This document shows, one piece after another, positions 17,779 through 26,730 of a stretch of DNA of 64,000 bases. Positions within the stretch are counted from its first letter, which is position 1, and each line of letters begins with the position of its first letter. The notes beneath the pieces were generated by a model. That model saw nothing but the letters and a program-made list of their open reading frames with translations. It was not told the DNA's origin and searched no databases. The position numbers and the translations under genes are program-made. Source of the stretch: Flavobacterium panici. Lineage in GTDB: Bacteria; Bacteroidota; Bacteroidia; Flavobacteriales; Flavobacteriaceae. The stretch is from positions 100,065-164,064 of the forward strand of contig NZ_CAIJDE010000040.1 of assembly GCF_903819335.1 (NCBI RefSeq), in the 5' to 3' direction.

Positions 17779-19239
17779 ATGAAAAAGATATATATATCAC
17801 TTTTTGTGCTTGCATCTCTATTTTTATCTGGATGTTCAGATGATTTTTTAGATGTAAATCCAACAGAAAATAAGCCTGCTGATCCAGAGTTAATTAATAA
17901 TGATCAGGATGCAACAACAATGATAGATGGGATTTACAATATATTTTTATCTTGGGATATGTCATCATTTGCATGGAACGGAGCAACAAGTATTATCTCA
18001 GATGATGCAGATAAAGGTTCTGATCCTGGAGATACAGGAACAGATAAAGATGTTTTAGACAATTTAACTTATAATGCCTCAACACCTTCATTTAAAAGTA
18101 TTTGGGATTATAATTATGCAGGTATCAATAGAGCTAATCAAGCACTTGCAATTTTACCAAAATTAGATAAAGTAACTCCTTCTTTAAAAAACAGATTAGA
18201 AGGTGAATCTAAATTTTTAAGAGCATTTATGTATTTTACTTTGGTAAAAGGATTTGGAGGAGTGCCTATTGTTGATCATTTACCAATTCCAGGAAATGCA
18301 GACGATAAAATTATGCAGTTGACCCGTAAAACTCCGGCAGAAGTTTATGCTTTTATTGAAAGTGATCTAAACAGAGCGATTGAAACATTACCATTAAAAT
18401 CTACTTATACTGGTAAAGATGTTGCAAGAGTTTCAAAAGGATCTGCTTATGCATTATTGGCTAAAGTAAATTTATATCAAAAAAACTGGCAGAAAGTAGT
18501 TGATAATTGTGATAAAGTGACTGGATATACTTTAGTTTCAGATTATTCTTTACAGTTTAAAAAGGAAGGAGAATTTGGTTCAGAATCAATTTTTGAAATT
18601 AATGGAATTGGAGGAACTTCTTCTCCAGGATTTGGAATTGGAAATTATTCAGTATCTCAAGCACCTCGAGGAGCTGGAGGCTGGGGCTGGGGCTTCAATA
18701 CACCAACAGAAGGTTTAGCAAATGCGTATGAGCCAGGTGACGTTAGAAAAAATGCAACAATTATCTTTAGAGGAACAACTTTGTATGATGGAAGAGAAGT
18801 AGCTTCAACAGTTAGCAATCCTAGATATAATTATAAAGCATATTCATCAGCTTTTTACAATCAGGAATTTACAGATACAAATCTTAGATATTTGAGATAT
18901 GCTGAGGTTTTATTAATGAAAGCCGAAGCTTTAAATGAATTAGGACAGACAGCAGCTGCTATCCCTTTATTAAATCAGGTAAGACACAGAGCTAATTTAG
19001 GTGATACTCCTGCAGTATCTCAAACAGATGTAAGAAAAGCAATCTACAAAGAAAGAAGAGTAGAACTTGCTTTTGAACACGACAGATGGTTTGATATTAT
19101 TAGAACTGGTCAGGCAGAGGCAGCTATGGCAGCAGACGGTAAAACATTTGTGGTTGGAAAACACGAATTATATCCAATCCCATCTAGTTTCCTTCAACAA
19201 GCAGTAGGATATTCATCTCAAAACCCAGGCGGTTACTAA
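17779..19239 (+). CDS. SusD-family glycan-binding lipoprotein
   Basis: Surface lipoprotein that captures oligosaccharides and caps the SusC barrel. It has a lipoprotein signal with lipobox LSGC (Cys19), then DDFLDVNPT, the usual SusD N-terminal motif. TPR-like helices form the core (e.g. ESKFLRAFMYFTLVKGFGG, about 149-167). The conserved C-terminal SusD region has YLRYAEVLLMKAEALNELG, IYKERRVELAFEHDRWFDI and the terminal YPIP. Length 486 is typical. It is translationally close-coupled to susC (4-bp gap) and followed by a hairpin before the glycanase genes. Confidence 0.95.
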   Translation: MKKIYISLFVLASLFLSGCSDDFLDVNPTENKPADPELINNDQDATTMIDGIYNIFLSWDMSSFAWNGATSIISDDADKGSDPGDTGTDKDVLDNLTYNASTPSFKSIWDYNYAGINRANQALAILPKLDKVTPSLKNRLEGESKFLRAFMYFTLVKGFGGVPIVDHLPIPGNADDKIMQLTRKTPAEVYAFIESDLNRAIETLPLKSTYTGKDVARVSKGSAYALLAKVNLYQKNWQKVVDNCDKVTGYTLVSDYSLQFKKEGEFGSESIFEINGIGGTSSPGFGIGNYSVSQAPRGAGGWGWGFNTPTEGLANAYEPGDVRKNATIIFRGTTLYDGREVASTVSNPRYNYKAYSSAFYNQEFTDTNLRYLRYAEVLLMKAEALNELGQTAAAIPLLNQVRHRANLGDTPAVSQTDVRKAIYKERRVELAFEHDRWFDIIRTGQAEAAMAADGKTFVVGKHELYPIPSSFLQQAVGYSSQNPGGY

Positions 19240-19247
19240 AATCTTAA

Positions 19248-19281
19248 AATCACTTCCTTCAAACTTTTGAAGGAAGTGATT
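19248..19281 (+). terminator. Hairpin after susD, possible attenuator
   Basis: A long stem AATCACTTCCTTCAAA / TTGAAGGAAGTGATT with a 3-base loop, 8 bp after the susD stop. The downstream sequence is only moderately T-rich, so it is probably a partial terminator or a 3'-end stabiliser of the susCD message. Confidence 0.65.
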
Positions 19282-19307
19282 ATTTATTCAATATTTAAAT
19301 TTTTATA

Positions 19308-20681
19308 ATGATTAGAATTTCAGTTTTATTTTTAGCTTTTACTTTTTTTAGTTGTGGATCCAATGCTGAGAAATCAAAAGGAAATGCAGAAGAAAATACT
19401 TCTGGTGTTGCATTAACAGATGAACAGCTTCTTGATGCTGTTCAAAAACAAACTTTTAAATACTTCTGGGATTATGCAGAACCAAATTCCGGATTAGCCA
19501 GAGAACGTTTTCATCCAGACGGAGTTTATCCTGAAAACGATTCAAATATCGTTACAACAGGAGGTTCAGGTTTTGGATTAATGGCCTTGGTTTCAGGAAT
19601 GTCTCAAGGTTATATCACAAAAGAACAAGGAGTAGAAAGACTTAACAAAATTGCAGATTTTTTAGGCAAAGCAGATCGTTTTCATGGCGCATGGTCACAT
19701 TGGATCGATGGAAATACAGGAAAAGTAAAACCTTTTGGAACCAAGGATAATGGCGGCGATTTAGTCGAAACTTCATTCTTGGTTGCAGGGATGATTACAG
19801 TTCGTGAATATCTTAAAGATGGCTCTGAAAAAGAAAAAGCTGTAGCGCAAAAATACGATGTACTTTGGAAAGGCGTTGACTGGCAGTGGTATACAAACAA
19901 TAAAAATGTTTTATACTGGCACTGGTCGCCAAGTTATGCTTGGGAAATGAATTTTCCACTACAAGGATATAATGAATGTTTGATTACCTACGTTATGGCA
20001 GCTTCATCTCCAACGCATACAATAGATGCAAAAGCATATCACGAAGGATGGGCGAGAAGCGGTGGAATTGTTTCTTCTAAAACAAAATATAACATTCCGT
20101 TAGTTTTAAAACACAATGGAGCAGAAGAATTTGGAGGTCCTTTATTTTGGGCACATTATTCTTATGTTGGTTTAGATCCAAATCAATTGAAAGATAAATA
20201 CGCGAATTATTGGGATTTGAACGTAAATCAAACCAAAATAAATTACCAATACGCAATAGAAAACCTAAAGAAAGTAAAAGGTTACGGAGCAGATTATTGG
20301 GGATTAACAGCATCTTATTCAAGAAATCCTGATGGATCTATTGGTTATAATGCCCACATGCCAAGTAATGATCAGGAAGTTATTTCACCAACTGCAGCAA
20401 TAAGTTCTATAGTATACACACCAAAAGAATCAATGGCAGTAATCCGAAACTTATATGACAATCATAAAAAAGAAACTTGGGGAGAAGCTGGTTTTTATGA
20501 CGCTCTAAGTTTAGGAAACAATTGGGTTGCAAAACGTTATTTAGCTATTGATCAAGGACCTGAAGTAGTAATGATAGAAAACTACAGAACTGGTTTATTG
20601 TGGAAGTTATTTATGAATGCACCAGAAGTAAAACAAGGTCTAAAAAAACTTGGATTTACATCTGGAAAATACGGTATTTAA
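19308..20681 (+). CDS. GH144-type endo-beta-1,2-glucanase lipoprotein (Glycoamylase fold)
   Basis: Predicted endo-glucanase cutting beta-1,2-glucan (sophoran). Lipoprotein signal with FSCG (Cys16), then a single (alpha/alpha)6-barrel domain of the 'glucoamylase' Pfam family (about 40-450). Visible family segments are QTFKYFWDYAEP, TTGGSGFGLMAL, NGGDLVETSFLVAGM, WHWSPSYAWEMNF, GYNECLITYVMAAS and the PLFWAHYSYVGLDP region. Characterised members of this group in Chitinophaga and Bacteroides are GH144 beta-1,2-glucanases, and in Bacteroides one sits beside a GH3 sophorose-acting glucosidase, as here. The substrate is therefore a family- and context-based inference; the GH fold is secure. Confidence 0.85.
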   Translation: MIRISVLFLAFTFFSCGSNAEKSKGNAEENTSGVALTDEQLLDAVQKQTFKYFWDYAEPNSGLARERFHPDGVYPENDSNIVTTGGSGFGLMALVSGMSQGYITKEQGVERLNKIADFLGKADRFHGAWSHWIDGNTGKVKPFGTKDNGGDLVETSFLVAGMITVREYLKDGSEKEKAVAQKYDVLWKGVDWQWYTNNKNVLYWHWSPSYAWEMNFPLQGYNECLITYVMAASSPTHTIDAKAYHEGWARSGGIVSSKTKYNIPLVLKHNGAEEFGGPLFWAHYSYVGLDPNQLKDKYANYWDLNVNQTKINYQYAIENLKKVKGYGADYWGLTASYSRNPDGSIGYNAHMPSNDQEVISPTAAISSIVYTPKESMAVIRNLYDNHKKETWGEAGFYDALSLGNNWVAKRYLAIDQGPEVVMIENYRTGLLWKLFMNAPEVKQGLKKLGFTSGKYGI

Positions 20682-20694
20682 GAAATAATCTATT

Positions 20695-21408
20695 ATGAAA
20701 TACAAACTAGGTTTAGCACTGCTGTTTATTTCTGCATTAAGTTTTGCACAAAGTGAAACCACTGGAAAAATAAAAACAGTTATTGTAACGAATAATGAAT
20801 TAGGCTACATATTGCATAAACCAGCCAATACAAAAGATAAAAAGCCATTAATAGTTTTTATTTCAGGAGATGGGGAAAAAGGGACAGACATTGAAAAAGT
20901 AAAAATTCATGGACCTTTTAAATATTTAAAAACACATCAGTTAGACGTTTATGTTTTGGCGCCGCAATGTAAAGAAGATGAAAATTGGAATACAGAATCA
21001 ATTTACGAACTGATTTTAAAAATTCAGAAAGAAAACAAAATTGATTCAGAACGAATATATGTTACTGGTTTGAGCTCAGGAGGCTGGGCTTCGTGGAATT
21101 TGGCTTTTGCACATCCGGATCTATTTGCCGCAAACGTACCTGTCGCTGGCTTTGTAGATTTAATTCAGTTAGAGAAAACTTGTGAAATAGCCAATATTCC
21201 AACCAGAATTTTCCACGGATTATTAGATGATGTGGTAAAAGTAGATTATGCTATAAGCGTTTACAAAGAATTAAAAAAATGTGATGCAAAAGATGTTCAG
21301 TTAACTATTTTTGATGATGCTGGACACGACAGCTGGACACGGGTTTACGACAATCCCGAAATTTATGACTGGATGTTGAAACAGAAAAAATCGAATACGA
21401 ACAAATAA
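20695..21408 (+). CDS. Secreted alpha/beta hydrolase (esterase-like)
   Basis: A 237-residue exported hydrolase with signal peptide MKYKLGLALLFISALSFAQ. It has the alpha/beta-hydrolase strand motif PLIVFISGDG (51-60), possibly the oxyanion region, the nucleophile elbow GLSSGG (Ser127), a later HGLLDD segment supplying the acid, and catalytic His in DAGHDSW (about 210). It is similar in architecture to phospholipase/carboxylesterase and dienelactone-hydrolase-like enzymes. It is 13 bp after the GH144 gene and 10 bp before GH3, so it belongs to the same operon; removal of ester substituents (such as succinyl or acetyl) from the glucan is a reasonable but unproven role. Confidence 0.85.
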   Translation: MKYKLGLALLFISALSFAQSETTGKIKTVIVTNNELGYILHKPANTKDKKPLIVFISGDGEKGTDIEKVKIHGPFKYLKTHQLDVYVLAPQCKEDENWNTESIYELILKIQKENKIDSERIYVTGLSSGGWASWNLAFAHPDLFAANVPVAGFVDLIQLEKTCEIANIPTRIFHGLLDDVVKVDYAISVYKELKKCDAKDVQLTIFDDAGHDSWTRVYDNPEIYDWMLKQKKSNTNK

Positions 21409-21418
21409 ATATTATAGA

Positions 21419-23719
21419 ATGAAAAACAAATTAGTCTTACTTTTTTTAGGATGTGCTGTTTTGGGTTACGCTCAAAAAAAGAGCACAAAAAGTACAGTGA
21501 AAATTAAACCTAAGTCAGAGTTTGTAGCAGAATTAATGTCAAAAATGACATTAGAAGAAAAATTAGGACAGTTAAATTTACCAACATCTGGTGATATTAC
21601 AACAGGACAAGCAAACAGCTCAAACGTTGCAAAAAATATCGCAGAAGGAAAAGTGGGCGGTTTGTTCAATATAAAATCAGTACAAAAAATTAAAGAAGTA
21701 CAAAAAATCGCTGTCGAACAAAGCCGTTTAAAAATTCCATTACTTTTTGGTATGGACGTTATCCACGGTTACGAAACAACATTTCCAATTCCGTTAGGAT
21801 TATCTTGTACCTGGGATATGGCTTTAATAGAAAGAAGTGCGCAGATTGCTGCAAAAGAAGCAAGTGCAGACGGAATCAACTGGACATTTTCTCCAATGGT
21901 AGATATCTCACGCGACCCACGTTGGGGAAGAGTTTCTGAAGGTTCAGGAGAAGATCCGTACTTAGGAAGCCAGATTGCAAAAGCAATGGTTAACGGATAC
22001 CAACAGCACGATCTTTCAAAAAATAATTCCATTTTAGCGTGTGTAAAACACTTTGCATTGTACGGAGCACCAGAAGCAGGTCGTGATTACAACACAGTTG
22101 ATATGAGCCATATCAGAATGTTCAATGACTATTTCCCACCTTACAAAGCAGCAGTTGACGCTGGAGTAGGTTCGGTTATGGCTTCTTTCAATGAAATTGA
22201 CGGAATTCCTGCAACTGGAAATAAATGGTTAATGACTGATGTTTTAAGAAAACAATGGGGTTTTAAAGGTTTTGTAGTAACAGATTTTACAGGAATTCCT
22301 GAAATGATCGAACACGGAATGGGTAACCTTCAGGACGTTTCTGCTTTAGCATTAAACGCTGGTGTAGAAATGGATATGGTTGGAGAAGGTTTCTTAGGAA
22401 CTTTGAAAAAATCATTAGACGAAAAAAGAGTTTCAATCGAAACAATTGACAATGCCGTTAGACTTATTTTAGAAGCAAAATATGACTTAGGATTATTCCA
22501 GGATCCATATAAATATTGCGACGAAAAAAGAGCTAAAACGGAGATCTTTACAACAGACAGCAGAAAAGAAGCACGTCAAATCGCTGCACAATCATTGGTA
22601 TTGTTAAAAAATCAAAATCAATTACTGCCACTTAAAAAATCAGGAACAATTGGTTTAATCGGGCCTTTGGCAGATGCTAAAGAAAATATGCCGGGAACAT
22701 GGAGCGTTGCTACAAGAATGGAAAATGCCGTTTCATTATTAGCTGGAATTAAAGAAGTTGCAGGACCATCAACAAAAGTTTTATATGCTAAAGGAAGTAA
22801 TTTAGATTACGACGAAGAATTTGAAACTAAAGCAACAATGTTTGGAAAAACATTACACCGTGATGCACGTTCAAAAGAAGAATTATTAGCAGAAGCTGTA
22901 AAAGTAGCACAGCAATCTGATGTGATTATTGCTGCAATTGGAGAATCTGCAGAAATGAGCGGAGAATCAAGCAGCCGTACGAATTTAGAAATTCCACAAG
23001 CGCAAAAAGATTTATTAAATGCATTATTAAAAACTGGAAAACCAGTTGTTGTAGTTTTATTTGACGGACGTCCGTTAGTAATTACTGATGAAGAAAAAAC
23101 AGTTCCTGCCATTTTAAATGCTTGGTTTGCGGGTACAGAAGCTGGTTACGCAATTGCTGACGTTTTATTTGGAGATGTAAATCCTTCTGGAAAATTAACA
23201 ACAACTTTCCCAAGAAGCGTAGGACAATTGCCAATTTATTACGCACACAAAAATACAGGAAGACCACTTTCTAATACAGAAGGGAAATTCGAAAAATTCA
23301 GATCAAATTATATTGACGAAAGAAACGAACCTTTATTCCCATTCGGATTTGGTTTAAGTTATACAACTTTTGATTATTCAAACCTGAAAATTTCTTCTGA
23401 TAAAATGAATTTTAGTGGAAAACTAAAAGTAACGGTTGATGTAGCAAATACAGGAAATTTTGACGGAAAAGAAACAGTTCAATTATACATTAGAGATTTA
23501 GTTGGTTCAGTAACAAGACCAGTTAGAGAATTGAAAGGTTTCCAAAAAATAGCACTTAAAAAAGGTGAAAAACAAACAGTAAGTTTTGACATTACTGTTG
23601 AGGATTTAAAATTTTATAATTCTGATTTGCAATTCGCAGCAGAACCTGGACAGTTCGATATTTTCGTTGGAGGAAATTCAACTGCCGACAAGAAAGTTAG
23701 TTTTGAGTTAACTAAATAG
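21419..23719 (+). CDS. bglX: GH3 family beta-glucosidase
   Basis: Periplasmic retaining beta-glucosidase releasing glucose from oligosaccharides. The 766 residues hold: signal peptide (1-19, ending GYAQ), the GH3 TIM-barrel domain (about 35-390) with KHFALYG (210-216) and the nucleophile Asp289 in KGFVVTDF, the GH3 C-terminal sandwich (about 400-640, including the acid/base region), and a fibronectin-III-like domain (about 680-755). PLFPFGFGLSYTTF (about 640) is the typical linker. It is the last gene before a strong terminator. In Bacteroides a GH3 neighbour of GH144 prefers sophorose; the same is inferred here. Confidence 0.92.
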   Translation: MKNKLVLLFLGCAVLGYAQKKSTKSTVKIKPKSEFVAELMSKMTLEEKLGQLNLPTSGDITTGQANSSNVAKNIAEGKVGGLFNIKSVQKIKEVQKIAVEQSRLKIPLLFGMDVIHGYETTFPIPLGLSCTWDMALIERSAQIAAKEASADGINWTFSPMVDISRDPRWGRVSEGSGEDPYLGSQIAKAMVNGYQQHDLSKNNSILACVKHFALYGAPEAGRDYNTVDMSHIRMFNDYFPPYKAAVDAGVGSVMASFNEIDGIPATGNKWLMTDVLRKQWGFKGFVVTDFTGIPEMIEHGMGNLQDVSALALNAGVEMDMVGEGFLGTLKKSLDEKRVSIETIDNAVRLILEAKYDLGLFQDPYKYCDEKRAKTEIFTTDSRKEARQIAAQSLVLLKNQNQLLPLKKSGTIGLIGPLADAKENMPGTWSVATRMENAVSLLAGIKEVAGPSTKVLYAKGSNLDYDEEFETKATMFGKTLHRDARSKEELLAEAVKVAQQSDVIIAAIGESAEMSGESSSRTNLEIPQAQKDLLNALLKTGKPVVVVLFDGRPLVITDEEKTVPAILNAWFAGTEAGYAIADVLFGDVNPSGKLTTTFPRSVGQLPIYYAHKNTGRPLSNTEGKFEKFRSNYIDERNEPLFPFGFGLSYTTFDYSNLKISSDKMNFSGKLKVTVDVANTGNFDGKETVQLYIRDLVGSVTRPVRELKGFQKIALKKGEKQTVSFDITVEDLKFYNSDLQFAAEPGQFDIFVGGNSTADKKVSFELTK

Positions 23720-23738
23720 TTGGTTTATTGATTAGTAA

Positions 23739-23771
23739 GGCCCTCCGTTTGGTTGACGGAGGGCTTTTTTT
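23739..23771 (+). terminator. Terminator after GH3
   Basis: Stem GCCCTCCGT / ACGGAGGGC with a 7-base loop and a seven-T tail, 20 bp after the stop. It ends the susC-to-GH3 transcription unit. Confidence 0.9.
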
Positions 23772-23808
23772 ATAAAACAACATTTTTATAAAACATAATT
23801 TTAAAATA

Positions 23809-24594
23809 ATGAAGACTATTAAAGCACTCAGAATACTACTTTTTTTAGCAGTAATAATTGTTTTTCAATCATGCTGTGTAAAGGAGAATGCAATAGTGGC
23901 ACATCGCGGCGCATGGAAAAAAAATAACCTTCCTGAAAATTCTATTGCTTCTTTAAGACATGCTATTGATTTAAAATTGCCCGGATCAGAATTTGACGTT
24001 TGGAGAACTGCAGATGATTCGCTTGTAATTAATCACGATGCACATTATAACAAATTGCTTATCGAACAAACCAATTATGCTGACTTAATAAAGTTTAAAC
24101 TTTCTAATGGAGAAAAACTTCCAACATTACACGAATACATTTCAGAAGGAAAAAAGAATAACAAACAAACTCTTTTAGTCTGCGAAATAAAACCTTCGGA
24201 AATAAATAAAGAAAGAGGACAAAAAACGGCGTTAATGTCTGTTGAAATCATTAAAAAGCTAAAAGCAGATAAAAACACCTGCTATATAAGTTTCGACTAT
24301 GAAATTCTAAAACAAATTAGACAAGTTGACCAGAAAACAGTTTTGCAGTATTTAGAAGGAAATAAATCTCCAAAAGAAGTAAAAGCAGATAATATTTCAG
24401 GTGTCGATTATCATTATTCAGTCTTTAAAAAACATCCCGAATGGATTAAGGAAGCGAAAGACAATAAGATTATTCTAAATGCCTGGACAGTTAACGAAGC
24501 GGCTGATATGGATTGGATTATAGCTAATAAATTCAATTACATTACCACAAACGAACCTGAACTTTTAAGCGAAAGATTAAAAGAAAAAAAATAG
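23809..24594 (+). CDS. Glycerophosphodiester phosphodiesterase-family lipoprotein
   Basis: A 261-residue GDPD-fold enzyme. The N-terminus is hydrophobic and ends in QSCC, a probable lipobox (Cys22 or Cys23). The catalytic set is intact: His32-Arg33 in AHRGAW, PEN at 42-44, Glu61 and Asp63 in GSEFDVWRT, and His76 in INHDAHY. The C-terminal part has NAWTVNEAADMDW and YITTNEP, usual for the family. Known relatives split glycerophosphodiesters into glycerol-3-phosphate and an alcohol. Its place within the glucan locus suggests removal of phosphoglycerol groups from the sugar; simple lipid-headgroup scavenging is the alternative. Confidence 0.88.
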   Translation: MKTIKALRILLFLAVIIVFQSCCVKENAIVAHRGAWKKNNLPENSIASLRHAIDLKLPGSEFDVWRTADDSLVINHDAHYNKLLIEQTNYADLIKFKLSNGEKLPTLHEYISEGKKNNKQTLLVCEIKPSEINKERGQKTALMSVEIIKKLKADKNTCYISFDYEILKQIRQVDQKTVLQYLEGNKSPKEVKADNISGVDYHYSVFKKHPEWIKEAKDNKIILNAWTVNEAADMDWIIANKFNYITTNEPELLSERLKEKK

Positions 24595-24650
24595 ATTTTC
24601 ATCATCATTTTACTAAGAGATTGAATTCTATAAACTTAAAAAGAATACAA

Positions 24651-26561
24651 ATGAAAAAGATATTCCTATTGCTTTTGGCTGCCTGTACAACAAGTATTTG
24701 GTCGCAAAAAGCTAATATTCCCGGAAAAACAGATTGGTTTGACCCAAATAAACCCGCAACAACTTATTGTAACCCAATTAATATTGGCTACAATTTCACC
24801 ACTCATAATCATAACGGAATTCCTGAATCGCGCCGTTCCAGTGCTGATCCTGTCATTATCACTTACAAAGGTGAATACTATTTATTTGCAACTAATCAGG
24901 CAGGTTTCTTTTGGAGTAAAGACATGTCAGACTGGAATTTCGTTTACGGAAGTTTTCAAAGAAAACCCGGCGACGATGATCAATGTGCACCTGCGGCGTG
25001 GGTTGTAAACGATACCTTATTTTATGTGGGTTCAACATGGAATAGAGATCATCCAATTTGGAAAACTGCCGACCCAAAATCGGGAAAATGGACACGTCAC
25101 GTAGACAAAGCTATGCTGCCAACTTGGGATCCTGCCATTTTTCAGGATGATGATAAGAAAGTATATATGTATTATGGTTCAAGCGGAAAACTGCCGCTTG
25201 TAGGTACTGAGGTTGATTATAATACATGGCTTCCAAAAGGGAATCAGGCAGATTATGCACAATTATACAAAGCTACAGAAGTAGAAGATATTCAGCGTCC
25301 GTATGGGCAGATCAAAGAAGTTGCGATTTTAAATCCTTCAGCTCATGGCTGGGAACGTTTTGGTCCAAATAATGACATGGAACCTGCACCTTGGGGAAAT
25401 TTTATTGAAGGAGCGTGGATGACGAAACACAACGGAAAATATTATATGCAGTATGGCGCGCCTGCAACCGAATTTAAAGGTTATGCAAACGGAGTGCATG
25501 TTGGAGATAATCCGTTAGGACCATTTACGTATCAAAAACATAATCCAATGTCATATAAACCCGGCGGATTTGTAATTGGTGCCGGACACGGAAATACTTT
25601 TGCAGATAAATACGGAAATTATTGGAACACAGGAACATGTAAGATTTCTATAAAAGACCGTTTTGAGCGTCGTATTGATATGTTTCCTGCTGGATTTGAT
25701 AAAGATGATGTCATGTATTCTATTACGTCTTACGGAGATTTTCCAATTGTTCTTCCAACAGGTAATCGTGACCAGACAAAAGGAGCTTCATCTGGATGGA
25801 TGCTGCTTTCTTATAAAAAACCTGTAACGGTTTCTTCTTCTGAAGAATGTTTGGAAGTTGAAACGCACAGAATGGATAACGGCGGAAAAAAAGTCTACGA
25901 GAAATTTTGTTATGGCTCTGAGAATTTAACCGATGAAAATATTCAAACGTATTGGTCTGCTAAAACAGGCAATCCGGACGAATGGCTTCAAATGGATTTA
26001 GGCCGTCAAATGGAAATTAAGGCACTGCAGATCAATTATGCAGATCATAAAGCAACGCAGTATAACAAAGCAATGGATATTTATTATCAGTATAAAATAT
26101 TCATGTCTGATGATGCACAAAACTGGACTTTGGTGGTTGATAAATCTAAAAATGATAAAGATGCTCCGCATGATTATGTTGAATTAACAAAATCATTTAA
26201 AGCGCGTTACATCAAAATGGTTAACATTCACAATGCATCTGGCTTGTTTGCCATTTCTGATTTCAGGGTTTTTGGAAATGGATTATCAGAAAAACCAAAA
26301 GCAATTTCATCTTTTAAAGTAGACAGAAATAAACTGGATTCAAGAAACGCTATGATTTCATGGAAAAAACAAAATGATGCTGTAGGATACAATATTTATT
26401 ACGGAATTGCTCCGGATAAATTATACAACAGTATTATGGTTTATGGAGATAACGTATACGATTTTAGAGGTTTAGACAAAGGAACAAAGTATTATTTTAC
26501 AATTGAACCTTTTAATGAAAACGGAATCGGTACAAAAAATAAGATTATCGAAGTAAAGTAA
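24651..26561 (+). CDS. Family-43-like glycosidase with F5/8 C and FN3-like domains
   Basis: Start placed at ATG 24651 (MKKIFLLLLAACTTSIWSQ, a signal peptide); the frame runs open to a TTG at 24621. The protein has 636 residues: a five-bladed propeller of the GH43 type (about 25-390) with the conserved early SSADPVIITYKGEYYLFAT and a later FIEGAWMTKHNGKYYMQY, which carries a Glu where family 43 places its acid. An F5/8 type C (CBM32-like) domain follows (about 410-545, WLQMDLGRQMEIKALQINYA), then a FN3-like domain to the end. Substrate cannot be read from sequence; context suggests trimming of side sugars on the locus's target. Confidence 0.82.
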   Translation: MKKIFLLLLAACTTSIWSQKANIPGKTDWFDPNKPATTYCNPINIGYNFTTHNHNGIPESRRSSADPVIITYKGEYYLFATNQAGFFWSKDMSDWNFVYGSFQRKPGDDDQCAPAAWVVNDTLFYVGSTWNRDHPIWKTADPKSGKWTRHVDKAMLPTWDPAIFQDDDKKVYMYYGSSGKLPLVGTEVDYNTWLPKGNQADYAQLYKATEVEDIQRPYGQIKEVAILNPSAHGWERFGPNNDMEPAPWGNFIEGAWMTKHNGKYYMQYGAPATEFKGYANGVHVGDNPLGPFTYQKHNPMSYKPGGFVIGAGHGNTFADKYGNYWNTGTCKISIKDRFERRIDMFPAGFDKDDVMYSITSYGDFPIVLPTGNRDQTKGASSGWMLLSYKKPVTVSSSEECLEVETHRMDNGGKKVYEKFCYGSENLTDENIQTYWSAKTGNPDEWLQMDLGRQMEIKALQINYADHKATQYNKAMDIYYQYKIFMSDDAQNWTLVVDKSKNDKDAPHDYVELTKSFKARYIKMVNIHNASGLFAISDFRVFGNGLSEKPKAISSFKVDRNKLDSRNAMISWKKQNDAVGYNIYYGIAPDKLYNSIMVYGDNVYDFRGLDKGTKYYFTIEPFNENGIGTKNKIIEVK

Positions 26562-26585
26562 CATTATTTTAAAGAAAATAAGAAA

Positions 26586-26631
26586 AACTCTAATTATGAA
26601 CAAAAAAGGTTTATAATTAGAGTTTTTTTTT
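26586..26631 (+). terminator. Terminator after the family-43 gene
   Basis: Stem AACTCTAATTAT / ATAATTAGAGTT, 17-base loop, then a run of T. Confidence 0.8.
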
Positions 26632-26730
26632 GAGAAATGGCTGCGAAAAAACTCTGACAGTTCTACAGAATTTTGTTTCTTTGTAAGAGAAGCCAAAAAA
26701 GCAACATAACCCCAAAATGTTATTAAAATT

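Noticed and set aside
19308..20681. True starch glucoamylase (GH15)
   Set aside because: The name comes from the Pfam domain; sequence pattern and GH3 neighbour fit GH144 instead.
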